Shown here one piece after another: positions 46,482 through 59,062 of a stretch of 64,000 nt of DNA. Source of the stretch: Amorphophallus konjac (lineage: Eukaryota; Streptophyta; Magnoliopsida; Alismatales; Araceae); assembly GCA_022559845.1 (NCBI GenBank), contig CM040128.1, positions 222,813,643 through 222,877,642 on the forward strand. The letters are read 5' to 3'. The notes below the pieces were generated by a model. That model did not search any database. It saw only the letters and a program-made list of their open reading frames with translations, and was not told the origin of the DNA. A program made the position numbers and the translations under genes. Every line of letters starts with the position of its first letter. Position 1 is the stretch's first letter.

Positions 46482-48758
46482 TGTAATGTCCCAGGTTTTT
46501 TGGACATTTATCGGATCTGGATCCATGAGTTTCGGATCACTTTCGGGGGTCCCGGAGCTTTTTTTGTGGTTTACATGTGTTTTTCCATGACGGACCTGCA
46601 GAACGCCATAGCAGGCGAACCATTGCGTTCTCCTCCTCCGGGACTATACCAGTGCGTTGAGCGTGTTCCGAGGATCACGGAAATGATTTTTTCTAATTTT
46701 TCATATTTTTGGTATTTTTTGGATTTTCTATATATAACCCATCTATTTTTCCCCCTTTTCCTTTTCTTTTCCTCCTTCTTCTTCCTCCTTCCCGTGAGCG
46801 CACCGCGACATCCCCCTCTCTCCCGTTTGGGCATTCCGGCACCTCTACCTCCTACGATGATGGGCGGCGGGCTTCGGCAAGGGCGTGGTGACGACGGCAA
46901 CGGCGAGAGGAACGCGGCGATACCCTTTTTGCGGCGTTGGAGAAGAGTTCTTATTCGGCCATGGTTTGGAGATCGGCAGCAATCCGGCAGGTTTCGACCT
47001 TCCTTGAGGTAGGGGGACGGATCCTTAACCTCTTTACTGCTTTTCCCTTGATTTGTAGGCCGTGGGAAGGTCGAGAGGGGCGTTTTTGAGCCGGTAGGGT
47101 AAAAATCCATGTTTTGGGGTCGAGCGCCAGATCTCCCATTTCGTGAGGTTTTTGACCGATCTAAGGGTATAGAATCATGCTAGGAGGGTTGGGGAGAGAT
47201 TCCCCTTTGTTTCTCCATCATCGGGTGATGATCGGGACGTGGATGGCGCTTTTTGGGGTTTCCCGCTGGTTTTGCACTCGGGTGAGCCTTGCGGCCTTAC
47301 CAGGGACTGCTTGGCTCCTTTGGTAGTCTCGGGGAGACCGCTAGGCAGTTTTGAACGTCGGTAGGCTTTAGCGGTCCTCCTGGGACCGCTAGGGTCAGGG
47401 TGGCGGTCACGCGATAGACCGCTACCCTTGAGATAGCAGTCGTCAGGCAACCGTTTTCCCTGTTTGACCGAGCACCCTTGGGGTGCGTGATTCTGACTGT
47501 TGGGGTTCACGTGCTGCCTAACGGTCATAAGATGATCGTTTCTGGCTGCCTTGCGGTCCAAGGAGGACCGCTAGGCTGGGGTTAGCGGTATGGCGATAGA
47601 CCATTTGGCCCCTCGTGGCCCATTCCCTTGCGGTCACAAGGTGACCGCTTGGCTTCGCCTTGCGGTCCAGAACAGGACCACTAGGCCCCCTTGCGGTCTT
47701 CTCTGGACAGCAAGGCAGAGGGGCAATCCTGTGAGGACCACCATTCGATTTCCTTTCGATCGGGGGTCTTCATAAGTTGAGTCTTACCTCCAGTAACACG
47801 TCCACTAGTCGTAGCCTTCTTACGGCACGCGTGTGCTGATCCACCCGGGAGGGGTGGAGCGGCTTACCCGAGAGAGATGGTTTTCAGGCTGGTTTCCGTA
47901 GGGCCCCTTGCCTTTGCAGCCCGAGTCTGGCTGGGGGGAAAACCGGGTAGAGGACCCGACCTAGAGTAGTTGGTCTGTGTGTGCACACGTAGCAGTGGGA
48001 AAATAACCCGCGCTGATGAGCGGGACCCCATCTAGTCCTTGTTCTGAGTTCCTGGTTATTTGTACGATATCTCAGTCTCCGCCTGGGGCGTGGTAGCGAG
48101 ATACCTGAGGCTGCGGACTAAGTCTTCAGTGGACGCATCCGGCCTTACTTCTACTAGGTTGTGCTCCTGTCTCCTGGCAGATATAGACTTATTTTCCCGC
48201 AGGTTCCAGGTCAGTTTTGTTAGGTATGGTTAGCAGTAGAGAGCTTTTCCATTTATTTATTATTGCTTGTTGCTTATACCGTACTTTCGTTAGGTAGCGT
48301 TACTTTCCATGCCTGTTCATGTCTTTTCATCTTGTTTTCCTCGTTATGCGGTGGGGGTCCGAGGGATCCCTACTGGGCCAATGAAATGAGGCTCAATCCT
48401 GTGTTTTCTGGTGAGGCTGGGTCGTCGAGAGGCGCAACGGAGTTTCAGCGTGGTTCTAGTAGCCAAGGTTAGTCGCCAGTTTGCTAGAGTCGGGGTATGC
48501 CCCGTGTACTTGTAATTTTTTTTCTATTATCTGTACTTAATTTGGACATGAGATACACTGGACCTTGTAGCAGTTTAATTATTTAACTTATTATGTGCAT
48601 TTTATTTAAATCATTGTGCTGTCTCTGGGGTTATTTAAGCTTCTCTTGTACTCCCACACCATTCCTTTAACCCTTCCGAGTCTTCAGGCTCGTGGGTGGC
48701 GAGATGGGGTTCGAGTCGTGCCGGTTCCTTTTCGGTACTCGAATCCTAAGTCATTACA
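46482..48758 (+). repeat. 3' LTR of the old Tekay element
   Basis: 2277 bp, TGTAATGTCCC...ATTACA, about 8 % different from the 5' LTR over the stretch compared. Carries the same GCGGTC/GACCGC palindromes (about 47289-47720). The donor/acceptor-like TTTTCAGGTGAGG of the 5' LTR is TTTTCTGGTGAGG here (about 48405). TSD CCCTC at 48759-48763. Confidence 0.93.
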
Positions 48759-48763
48759 CCCTC

Positions 48764-49330
48764 TCACTCTGTCTCCTCTAGTGCACACAGCTCGTCACCT
48801 CCGGTGTGCTCCGGGCACTGTGGTCCGGCGAACGCACGTCCGACATACGGGTGGCATCGGCGAGCTAGCTCCGGCAGGGGCCCTGGCGCTCTGATCCAGC
48901 AAGCATGAGAGCAGCGCACGCGGCAGCTCCACTTGCAGAGACCTCCCTACACACTGGACCGGCGGGAGGTGGTGCAGCGTCGTTCAATGATCCCCTGCCC
49001 CATCGACCGCGAGTGGAGGCCTCACACGCGAAGCACGAGCTAGCGTCGAAGCCTTTCTAGAAGCCTGTGCGAAGCCCTGCAAAGACGTGTGGGCAAGCAG
49101 CCTCCAATCATTGAAGCCTCCTTGTCTGTGCCCTCAGAAGGCTGCTATAAGAACCAGCTCAGCGCTTGAGGCTCGGTCCTCCTCCAGACTCCACCTCCAG
49201 ACGCCCCAAAATGATCCTCTGCAAGGAGAGAAATTCCAACCCCAAAGCTTCTTCCACCTGAGTGCGTTCACCTCCGAGAGGAGAAAAGAGAGGAAGGGAG
49301 TGGATTGAGTGAAGGTGTGTCTTGGGGAGG
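48764..49330 (+). repeat. Remainder of the Tat 3' LTR (right boundary unresolved)
   Basis: This sequence was contiguous with 9571 before the Tekay insertion. It contains CTATAAGAACC at about 49145, a candidate TATA box, followed by a transcript-leader-like stretch. I could not find the LTR end or TSD. The 73-codon ORF at 49087 has no recognisable similarity. Confidence 0.45.
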
Positions 49331-52300
49331 GGACGGGGTCAATGCCCCCCCTCCCCCCTTATTCCTTTTCCGTTCTTTCGAAATTGTATGCCACTTTCTT
49401 TTTTTTTCTTATGTGTAATCGTCGCCTGGATTCTCTATTATGGGCACACTCTATGTCTCCCTTTTATGCAAAGGAATGAATTATAGAATTGAGATGAGTT
49501 ATGTTTAGGCATGGATGAATGTATCTCTGCGTCCCTTTTCTTTCAATTCCCATTCCAGACTTGTTTTATCTCCTTCTTTTGTGGTTCCCGTTCTCTCCGA
49601 TGTGATGGCTCTATTGTGCTGTGAAGAGGCATCTAGGGGTGCTTAATGACCATGAGTAGGTCCCTGGCTCTGATGATCCCAATCTGCCAGTTGGGAAGCA
49701 ATTCCCCCGTGAGCTGCATCGAGCAGATGAACCCCTCTCATAGTGTGTTATAGATATTTCGATCCCCATCCCTGATCGAAGTAGAATTTATGAGTCCAAG
49801 ATAGCAAAGTTTCTCTTAATGAATAGACCCCTTGTTGTTCGGTATCTGTATTCTCGGTGGAAATGGATGTGGATCTCATCACCCGCATCCATGGGTTGTT
49901 GAGATCCCAGCCTGATCCAACATTCTCTGAAATCCATGTCTCCCACCGTCCCCTTTCACTCTATGCTATGGTTTATATGTCTGCCATATACAAATGACAA
50001 ACTATTTGCTGAAATGCCCAGTGGGCTGCGCACACACCAATGCCTCACTTTGCCTCTGTATGGTAATGGCGGCAGGCGGATGTCCTCTACCTAATTTATT
50101 ATGAGGTCTTTTATCTTGGATCAACAATCTACCACTGTGGATCTCACTGAAATTTCAAACCGATGGATCTATTTTTTTTTGGAAGAAATATCTCGTGTAT
50201 GGTCTTCCATTTTCATCGAATCATCCTCTGTCACCATTTTTATCGAATAAAATCCCTGGGATATACCCCCCCTTCATGGCAGGGTCTCCGGAGGATTGTC
50301 TCCAAAGGGTTGCATATCAATGGCCTTAGAGCCAGCAGTCATGGGTTGCACACTGAGGAATGGAAGGATCAACCCCGGGTATGTGGAGCTCCCCTCATAG
50401 GCTAGCCTCAGGGTCTCCCTACCCAATTCGAGTTATTCGGTCGGAATTATGTCGACAACCCATGGAGTATTGGTACCCCTCTAGGCTAGCCCTCGGGGTC
50501 TCCATCCATTTGGGTTTGCCGGTCACCATGACGGCCTCCCAGTATTCAGGAGCTTGCCTCGGTAACCCCGTGGATCTCCACTTTTCACCCGGCAAATGCT
50601 TGGTCCGGGAGAGATGTTGCCAAAATTTTATCAAAACTTGGCACTTAAAAAAAATAAATACAGAGAACCAGTTGTGGCAACATGAATTTAATAGAAAATG
50701 ATGAACTAATAACACCATGGTGAATAAACATCCAAATGAGGTCCACTATTTTTATGACAATAACAACAGAATGAGAGGAATGAGACAAGAAGAAAACATT
50801 GGAACTGATGGAATGAACCATGAGCCAACCACTCCACTGCTAAATCGATGTGAACCAAATCAGTAACCTTCTGCATGTACTGAACATCTGAACACAACAA
50901 ACCATCTGCCTCCTCATTCATCTGAAATTAACTCACGTCCATAAACAAGGTCCTCGCTGGCCTTCAGAAAAGATTGCAGGAACCTTTTTGTCTAAGAAAC
51001 TCCTCTTAGCATGCATTCTCCGCTGCATTGATAGTGTGAAAAATAGACCCATGAACATCGCAGGTCACTACACTTCTGATGCACATAGGCTCTTCGACTG
51101 GAGAATCTCTCACCGGGTATCCACTTGCTGCACAAGGGTCGACCCCTGTAGGTCCAGAGGGTTGACCCCCCCTATGATTAACTACTTCAATATGTTCCCT
51201 TTGGGCTTTGACATGCACAGGGCCAAGACCCTTCAACCCAGCTTCCCTTTTAGGACCCCATATCCCATATGCATGGCATGAATAAATTAGACCATCTCAT
51301 ATGCATTGCACAAATCAACCAAACCACCCATATGCACTTTACAAATAGCCTCAAACAAATAAATCATCTGCAGGTATTCCATGGGTAGTGCCAAGTCTCA
51401 TTCATGCATCTTTTAAACAAAGGAAATCATGAGGAGATTAGGGTCTCATACATGCATTTTGATTAAATCGAAACATCTCAAAGGCATCAAGTTGAACCAT
51501 GGCAGGCAAAACCCACTAGCAGCAAGGGTTGTTATGCATGCATTCTCTCATATGCATTTATATGAAATATGCATATTCCTACATAAAGGGCCATGACTAG
51601 TTAACAGGTCTAGTGGAACCAGCAAGCTTCCAATTTGAGCAAAGCTCCTCACGTCGGGAGAGAATTGAAGTCAGTAAATCTTGAGTCTGAAGTCTGCAAA
51701 GTATCTCAGTTCAGCTAAACTGATGAAGTCTACAAACAAGACTAGTTCAGTGGAATCGGTGAAGTTTTCATTGAGGGCATCCTAAACACTAAAGTCAAAA
51801 TGCCTCCTTTATATAAAGGCATATTTAAATCAGGTCAGCAGAGTCTGGTGGATAAACTTGGGATAGCCATCATAAAAATCCTACAGTGTTTCTGTAAAAT
51901 CAGCAAATTATGGTCTTGCAAATCATTTAAGTCGGCAGCCTTGATGAGGATTCATGGAGAATAGTTAAGTACATTGGTCCAAGACTTCAGTCCACATGGA
52001 AACAAATCTAAACCGAGCTAACTGAGGTTATTGGATAAATAATAGGATGGTGAGGCGAAATTTGAGAGAATGACTGAAAACTTAACAGTGTTCACTTATA
52101 ATTAGCAGGCTTCAAGGCTCAATCAGCTGACTCTTCGGAATTGCCTTTAGATCATTAAGGGATTAGATGAGTCAAAATCCAACTTCAAATTCTTGATGAA
52201 ATAAAAGCTTCTTGAAGTTACTCCAGCTGGAGGACTCAGATGGTTGACTGAAGACTAGGCATATATGTATGCCAACAGGCCACAGTGTATCATGCCAAGA

Positions 52301-54151
52301 ACACCTTGGTAAAAGTCAATAGGCTTTATTTCAACAAAGCACTACAGCTCAAGATTTCAATTGAAATAATCAAACCATGAGCTCATACTCCATAGGTGGA
52401 ACAGCCACGGTCCAAAAATTTCCCATCATCTCATTGTGTTACGCACAGCCTTGCCTTGATCAACACAGTTAAGTTCACATACATCCCCCTGAGCTGGATC
52501 AACATAACAGAGTATATGGTAAGCCAAGGTCAGCTGCCCAAATCAAGCTATGCTCATCTCATGAAGTTCAATAGATTTCACAACTCCACCAGGTTCAGCA
52601 AGGCCTCGAAATATCATTCCAGCGAGACGTGTAGCCGACTTCATATAGCAGCAACAGCTACAATTTCAACACTCCCTACAGTGCATAAGGCAATTCGGTA
52701 GAGTTCTTCAATAATTTTGAAGCTCAAGGACAGCAGTTCGCAATACTGGAAATTTTCTTATATGCCCAAGAAAGCCAATTAACTCCAAGCTCAATTAAGT
52801 CCAGAACAATAATGTCTCACTTCAGATCTGTTGATGAACAGCATGGACAGAGATACAATAAATGGGCTAAAAGTCTAGCGGGCCAAGCAGGACCGGCAGT
52901 GCTACTCAGTGCGTACCCAAGCCTCCGGTTACAAAACAGGTTGACCTGCAATTATCAAGGAGTCGACCTATACCTTGCAGCAACCTAGATGAATCTGTAA
53001 AGATTTTACCAAGACACATGGAAGGCCAAGCTCAATAGTCCAAGCCAAGCTATGCCCATTTCATTGGGATTTACCAATTATCTGATCCAATGCCCCTGAG
53101 GGCTAAGCTAGCATGTCGTAGCAGCTCAAGAAATTCAGTGGACTCTCAAAGGTCAGCAGATTTCATAGCAGCCCTACCGAGTCAAGCAGATCTTGAAGAA
53201 CAATTCAAGGAGGTCATGTGGCCCATCTTAGAATAGTGTGATTCTGATAAACTACCAGTCTACGCTTTGTTTATACTGCTGTTGGACTCCTTGGCACCCT
53301 CATCACTATAGCCAGCTTGAATTACATGAAGTGCACATGGTGAGGTCAATGCATCACATGGATAGGTCGATGCACTGCATGGACATGTCGAGGCGGTTGA
53401 AGACGACCTTAAAATTAACAATCTTTCTGATCTTTCGATCCTTGGGCGTTCTGTCCCTCCCAAATCTATTTCTACCTGAACAGCTGATCCTCATTGTGGC
53501 ATTTGTTCATGATCTTCCTTCAACGCTATCATCTCCATATGTTCCTCTAAATAAATCCTTCCTTGACTTGTTGTCCACAACCACTTGGCCAACCATGAGT
53601 CGACTCCCCATCTGACCAGTTGTCCCTCTTTCAGCCTGTCATTCCCATGTGGGCCATAATCCATTAAACAAATATAATAAATAATAAATAAATAAATAAG
53701 TATAAAGTATGCATCTGAAGGCAATTTATTGTAGTCTTCTTAAACTCAATTGCATATCTCTTCCTCCAAAAATTAGAAAATAATAAAACAAGAGAAAACA
53801 CAATAAGACATGTTCTGGTGAATTTTATGGACTTCTCATCTCCCTCGGACCCCACAATGGGGAATATACACCTGAAGTCTCAGCAACTGTGTATGGATTC
53901 CAAAGGGGTTGTCCCCATCATGGCAATGACTCAGTTTGCTCGTGACTGAAAGTCCCCCCTTTTCCCTCAAAGTCATATTAATGCATGAACTCGGGACCTT
54001 TTTAAGCTCGGTCCCTGAATTTGTGATCAATCAACGTTATCCTTTTGTGAATTGTTGTATTCACTCTTCACTTGCGCACAGTTTGAGCATGCAACGAAAG
54101 CCAATTAAGAGTAAGCAAGAGTCTTGCATGAACACCTACACCTTCCCGATG
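49331..54151. other. Degenerate repetitive DNA without recognisable genes
   Basis: Contains C-rich and T-rich tracts near 49345-49410, two imperfect copies of a GCTAGCC...GGGTCTCC block at about 50400 and 50482, many CATATGCAT-type words (51240-51560), and a TATATAAAGGC candidate TATA box near 51810. Short ORFs, including 125 codons at 53238, have no coding features I trust. It is probably the remains of old elements, perhaps including the Tat LTR end and Sirevirus non-coding DNA. Confidence 0.4.
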
Positions 54152-54248
54152 CTCCGGTATATCAAATGGTGATTAGTGGAAGGTCGGGTTAGGCCCGATA
54201 GGAAACTTTCACTATGCGTGAGTGTAACACTCCGCCATGTATTGGGAG
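54152..54248 (+). ncRNA. Structured non-coding module, copy A
   Basis: Folds as an outer stem (CTCC...GGTA with TATT...GGGAG, one bulge), an ATCA-AATGG-TGAT arm, a TCGGG-TTAGG-CCCGA hairpin (54184-54198), TCAC-TATGC-GTGA (54209-54221) and GAGTG-TAA-CACTC (54220-54232), the last two sharing bases. It resembles copies B and C in layout although many stem bases differ. Whether it is transcribed is unknown. Confidence 0.45.
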
Positions 54249-54894
54249 CCGGCTTAATGAGTAAACTTTATTGCATTATATGCTCACATATGTTATAAAC
54301 TGCTTAACATGGCAAACATTGCTTTCATGTATTTTTCCTCGCCCCAAGGGCCCTCTATTCTGGCGATTAATCAAGGGTTTTCTCTCCTCCGGGGAGATGT
54401 AATTAACGCCATAGCCTTTATGATATGGTGGACTTTCAGTCCCGACCCGAACCTCACAATCGACTGACCACGTCAGATCGAGCGCATAATAAGTTTGTCA
54501 CCTTGGTGACTGGCTCGCCAATAATAACAATACCATCTTTAAACATGTGTCACCACCGCCCAGAGAGGAAGGGCCCCTGGGTGGCCAACTCAATGTCCGC
54601 CCAGCCCATTCAAGGGGCCAGACATCTGGCCACCTTATTGGGCAGAGACGGCAGCCCACCTGGCCGTCTCTGGAGCAGGAAACCTCTGGAGCTCACCCGG
54701 AAGGCTTTCCCACTCCCGTCTTGCACCCATTGTGAATGAGAGCTTTGGAAAAACAACGGGAACTCATCCCCGATGAGATTGGCATTCAAAAAACCCGATC
54801 TCAACTAGAAATCACCAGGAATCGGGCCGATTCGAACTCACATCCCCAAACATGCTATAATCTCCCATAAAAATGAAATGCACCTGTCACGCCC
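54249..54894. other. No gene seen
   Basis: AT-rich sequence followed by moderately GC-rich sequence; the 104-codon ORF at 54425 overlaps others on both strands and shows no family. I see no repeat boundary here. Confidence 0.35.
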
Positions 54895-56647
54895 CCACGC
54901 GGAATATCGAGGCGTGATGAGCCGTAACATTCGTGTCGATCAGAGCATGCATATAAGGGGTCCAACCACAATGTAGATAACGAGAAAATGATACTATTAC
55001 TTCATCAAATAGGGTTTTACAACACACTAAGTCTCAAGAGGCATAATTACAACTTCCAAACACACTTAATTCTAACAAGAGCAACAATTAAACCTAGGGA
55101 ATTTAAGTTAAGCTCGGTCTCTCTTTTCACTTTTGCCCCTCCCCGTTTGTTTGGGGTTCCTTATCAGAACTACCTGAAACATTATCCGAAAATGTAGGAT
55201 GAGCACAAAGCTCAGTAGGACTTATATCTGTATATCATGCAACTTTAAGTGATTAACATTTTTAGATAAGGTAAATTGTTATGACAAAATTCGTGACTAA
55301 AACATGAATCATGATAAGAGAGTAAAGGAGTGCTTGTATATAGGATCACAAGTAAACAAGTTAACAAGAGTAAGATTTTCAAGAACGATTATGTAACATG
55401 TATAATCATGGAATTGGCCATTTCACGCAAGCATTTACGAGTCAAGTATTTCATGAATAAGTGGAATGTCATAAACGAATCTAGCACGCATGTACTCGGT
55501 GCAATACCACACCAGGTTAATAATAGCCCCCATGGGCACAAGTACTTTCGGGCGCTCCCCCCAGGACGAGGCTGGGCCCCATTAATGCCAGACATTGTAG
55601 TTATGGATCATTGATCCCAAGTATTTATTTAGACATCCACATAATACATGGCCAAAGAATTTCAAGGCAAAGCTCATAAAATAAAGTACAGATCTAGCAA
55701 AATTTTTCATTCAAGAAACTAGTACAAGAAGCTCAAGTAGTTGTAAGAGAAGTTCAAGGATGATTGAAGGCATCATGTTTAACGACATTAAAATAATGAG
55801 GAAAAAGAGTTGCTAAACAGGGAACGATCAACTCTTTCAGAAATTTGTGTAAGATAATTTTAGGTCGAGTTCTCCTCAGTTAGTGTTTAGCAAGAATACT
55901 AAGAATTCACGGCCAGGTAAGAGGTGGGAGAGTGGGAGGTTCTCCTTGCATTCGCAAGGGCCTAATTAAATAACCACTTATCCACTTAAAGTGTTTGCCC
56001 GTGGACCTCTCACCTTAGACATCGGTCTTTCTTGATAATCTTTCTAGCTACACGACTTTGCCGGAAACCCTAAACACGAAATTTGAACGAAAATCATTCT
56101 TGCATATTCTAACATGTTTATTTGTAAAAGAATTTCAATGAAGGAAAAGACATTGAAAAAATATGTCAAGCTTTCATATAGAGCTTAAATCAAAATGGAC
56201 AGGGTCAATCATGTATAAAAATTTTACAAAAGTTCGAGCATAGTTGTTTAAACCTTTAACGATAGCCGTACGAGTTTATTTACGTAGTCATTTCTTTCTC
56301 GATAGTCTTTTTAAGGTAAGAACATGATTTTAAAATTAAAATTTTAAGTTTTAAAATAACGCACATAAACGAGGTAAATCGGACATTGTTACCACATTCA
56401 AATCACAGTCCATGTGTGATCCATGTTCTTAGATAGAAAATCGAAACTCATTTTTACAATAAAAACTCCAATTTTTTGACATTAAATCTCAAAATAAGTC
56501 ATAAATACATGATCATGAAAAATTACATAGAATCAAAATACTCATACAAAGAAACATATATGAAGATCTAATTAAATTTTGCCCGAGAGAAAACCTACCT
56601 GATCGAGTCAAAGAGAAAGAAAAAAAATAAGATGAACGCCCAGAGCT
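54895..56647. repeat. Possible gypsy LTR fragment
   Basis: TGTCACGCCCCCACGCGG at 54895 and the inverted GGCGTGA nearby resemble LTR starts common in plant gypsy elements. GAGCACAAAGCTCAGTAGG near 55200 resembles a motif I recall from such LTRs. No second LTR, PBS or coding region is visible, and the Sirevirus LTR cuts it off at 56648. Orientation unknown. Confidence 0.3.
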
Positions 56648-57522
56648 TGTTGTGCCCCTGTGGTCATTTCAGTCATTCGACATCATCCTGTGGTCATTTG
56701 AGTTATTTAATATTCTTGGTTTTGATAATGGCTAAACACTATAAGTCATTGTTATTTTCCACTCTCATATGACTGACATACGTGATGTTTTATTCATGAC
56801 AGATAAGCCAATGAATGGACAAGGAATGGAGTGGAGATGGCAAATGTGAAAGCCTAATGATCGCGCCCAAGCAAGGATGGAAATCCTTTCAAATCATGAT
56901 CAATCAAATGATCAAACTCATGGCAGTCGTCTGGCAAACCAAATGAGTGCATAAGCATCTTGCCTCTCTACCATTCAATACAGGTGGTATATGTCATTTA
57001 CTGTCAAGCACCATTGGTAAGATTCTTACCTTGTCATAGCTATCAATCTCACCATGGGTATTCCATATACCTCTCATTTCTAAACTTCATTCATGATAAT
57101 TGAGATTCACAATGATAACTTGGATTGATAACTTACAAGTTCACTCTTCAAATGCATTAGTTTCTCATTCCAATCATGGTAACATGCTCAAATGGTCTTG
57201 ATGCTTCTAATACATAAACCAAGTGAAATCTAACCCCCAAATGTATAAAATAAACATCTACTTAAAGTCATTATTATTTGGATGTATTTCATTGGGCTAA
57301 CACTTCAACTTTGCAGGACTAGGTCATTCCAGTCGACACTTCACATAGCCACGGTCGATGTACAATGAAGCATAGCCAAGAGAACCCAAGGTCAAAGATT
57401 CAGTGACACCTTCAAGACTGTCAAGGTTGATGCCACAGATGAGAACAATCTACTTAAAGAGTTAAGCTATTGAGCTAACGGGTTAACAGACTGAACCGGG
57501 AAACCCGGGGGTCTGCCCAGTT

Positions 57523-57710
57523 GGCGGTCGACCGCCAGCCCAGGGGCGGTCGATCGCCCCTTCCAGCAGCTCACAGTCTGTAGCTTTCTCAGTGGCGGTC
57601 GACCACCAGCCCAGGGGCGGTCGACCGGAAATACCAGGGACTAAATTTCTACATCGTTTCTCAGTAGCGGTCGACCGCCAACTTCCACTGGTCGACCGCC
57701 AGCCCCGAGC
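57523..57710. repeat. Cluster of GCGGTCGACCGC palindromes in U3
   Basis: At least two complete palindromes (57523-57536, 57667-57678) plus half-sites and variants such as GCGGTCGATCGCC, spaced irregularly about 130-315 bp upstream of the TATA box. Palindromic motifs in LTRs are described for Sireviruses. Confidence 0.8.
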
Positions 57711-58506
57711 CAACAATTGTTGACTTCGTTTTCCACCTCGAGGCCAGCCCCTTTCCATGGATTTGTTTAATCAAAAGTCACCTAATCTCCCATGATTTGT
57801 GAATTTGGTCTGGGGGATGTCTATGGACCATTCAAAGTCTATAAAACCAATGCAAGAGGGTTAGAAAACCCTAGTTGATCAAGTGAATCAAAGAGAGATC
57901 AAGAGAGGCTAGAGGAGGTGCTTGGAAGAAGGGGTACTGTAGCTGTGAACAGTACTTCGTGCAGAAGTTCTTCATCCATTCCAAAGTGATTCAAGCATAG
58001 ATCTGAAGCAAGCAACCTCCAAGGAACCTAGAAGCAATCAAGGTCTCAAGGGCGATCAAAGTTACATCCATACACTTCTTCATCAACTCAATTGAATCTA
58101 AGGCATTAAGAGAGAACAAGAGAGGCAAAAGAGGAGGTTGGAAGAAGAGGTACTATAGCCATGAACAGTACTCCGTGCAGAAGCTCTTCATCCTTTCCAA
58201 GGTGATTCAAGCTCAGATCTCAATCCAGCAACCTCCAAGGAAGAGTAGACGCAAGCAAGGCTATCAAGGTGATCCATTGAAGCTCATTTCTCAAGGGAGA
58301 TCAAATATGCATCCTTTATCTTCTTCATCAACTCAAGGTGATCCAAGGAAGATCATTTCATAAGGAAGAAGATACCATTGAAGCATCAGATTCAACTCTA
58401 GCAATTTCAGACAAGATCTTTTCTCTTTGAGCATATTTCATATCTTGTTTGAGTATTTTCATATATGTTCTCTTTCCATTTTGTTCAAACCATTGAAACT
58501 GAAGAT

Positions 58507-58680
58507 CGTCCCTACCGGTGGTTAGTAGGAAGGCAATCGGAAGTTGTCCGATCTGCGGTGTTGACGTCCCTACCGGTGGTTAGTAGGAAGGCAATCAGAA
58601 GCTGTTCGATCTGCGGTGGTGACGTCTCTACCGGTGGTTAGTAGGAAGGCAATCGGAGGTTTTTTCGATCTGCGGTTCAG
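58507..58680 (+). repeat. 58-bp tandem repeat, three copies
   Basis: CGTCCCTACCGGTGGTTAG begins copies at about 58507, 58565 and (as CGTCTCTACC) 58623. Located downstream of the TATA box, in the transcribed part of the LTR. Confidence 0.85.
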
Positions 58681-58986
58681 TGCGTTGCACTAGTGAAGCC
58701 TCACCAGGTTTGGTGAGGGGTGGACGTAGGACTGGGGATTCAGTCCGAACACCTTAAAATCTTGTGTGTTGTGGTTTGTTTGTGCGATTGCTTCGTGATA
58801 TATGCATGCTTAGGTTCAATATCTATATTACTTATTCATCTTGCTAAGCAAATCGTTGTGTGCTACGCTAAGCTAGTTATATTCCACTGTAATTTTTTTT
58901 ATTTAGCTTTAAAGAGGGGTGTTCTGCGAAAAGAGGGGCAGATCTATTCACCCCTCCCCTCTAGATCCGCCATCCACTACTCAACA

Positions 58987-59001
58987 AGTGGTATCGGAGA
59001 C
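58987..59001 (+). other. tRNA-Met-type primer-binding site
   Basis: GTGGTATCGGAGAC directly after the LTR end CAACA. It differs from TGGTATCAGAGC by one base in the core. Confidence 0.75.
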
Positions 59002-59062
59002 TAGCTCTGCCATTCCGAGATTCTACGATTTGCAGGGAAAGATCCCGGTGTATTTTATTTAG

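Larger units (their letters stand above)
9572..48758 (+). mobile_element. Old Tekay-like Ty3/gypsy element hosting nested insertions
   Basis: Two 2277-bp LTRs (9572-11848, 46482-48758) start TGTAATGTCCC and end GTTACA or ATTACA, with a perfect 5-bp TSD CCCTC. A mutated tRNA-Met primer site follows the 5' LTR at 11851-11862, and a purine tract (AAGGGGGGAAGG, about 46469-46480) precedes the 3' LTR. Without the nested insertions the element is about 8.8 kb. Gag lacks its capsid core, pol carries many stop codons, and the two LTRs differ at roughly 8 % of sites in the first 280 bp I compared. Domain order protease-RT-RNase H-integrase and the C-terminal chromodomain-like block match the intact Tekay element at 33798. 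It cannot be autonomous. Confidence 0.93.
56648..58986 (+). repeat. 5' LTR of the right Sirevirus-like element
   Basis: 2339 bp. GGCGGTCGACCGCC at 57523-57536 is a perfect palindrome, with related palindromes to 57710, all upstream of the TATA box CTATAAAA (about 57839-57846). Three 58-bp tandem repeats lie at about 58507-58680. The 91-codon minus-strand ORF over the palindromes is an artefact of the repeats. Confidence 0.75.

Noticed and set aside
53238..53615. 125-codon ORF as a possible host gene
   Set aside because: No recognisable motif, overlapped by minus-strand ORFs, surrounded by repeats, and without intron or promoter signals I could defend.
57483..57758. 91-codon minus-strand ORF
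   Set aside because: Repetitive product of the GCGGTCGACCGC palindromes in the Sirevirus U3.
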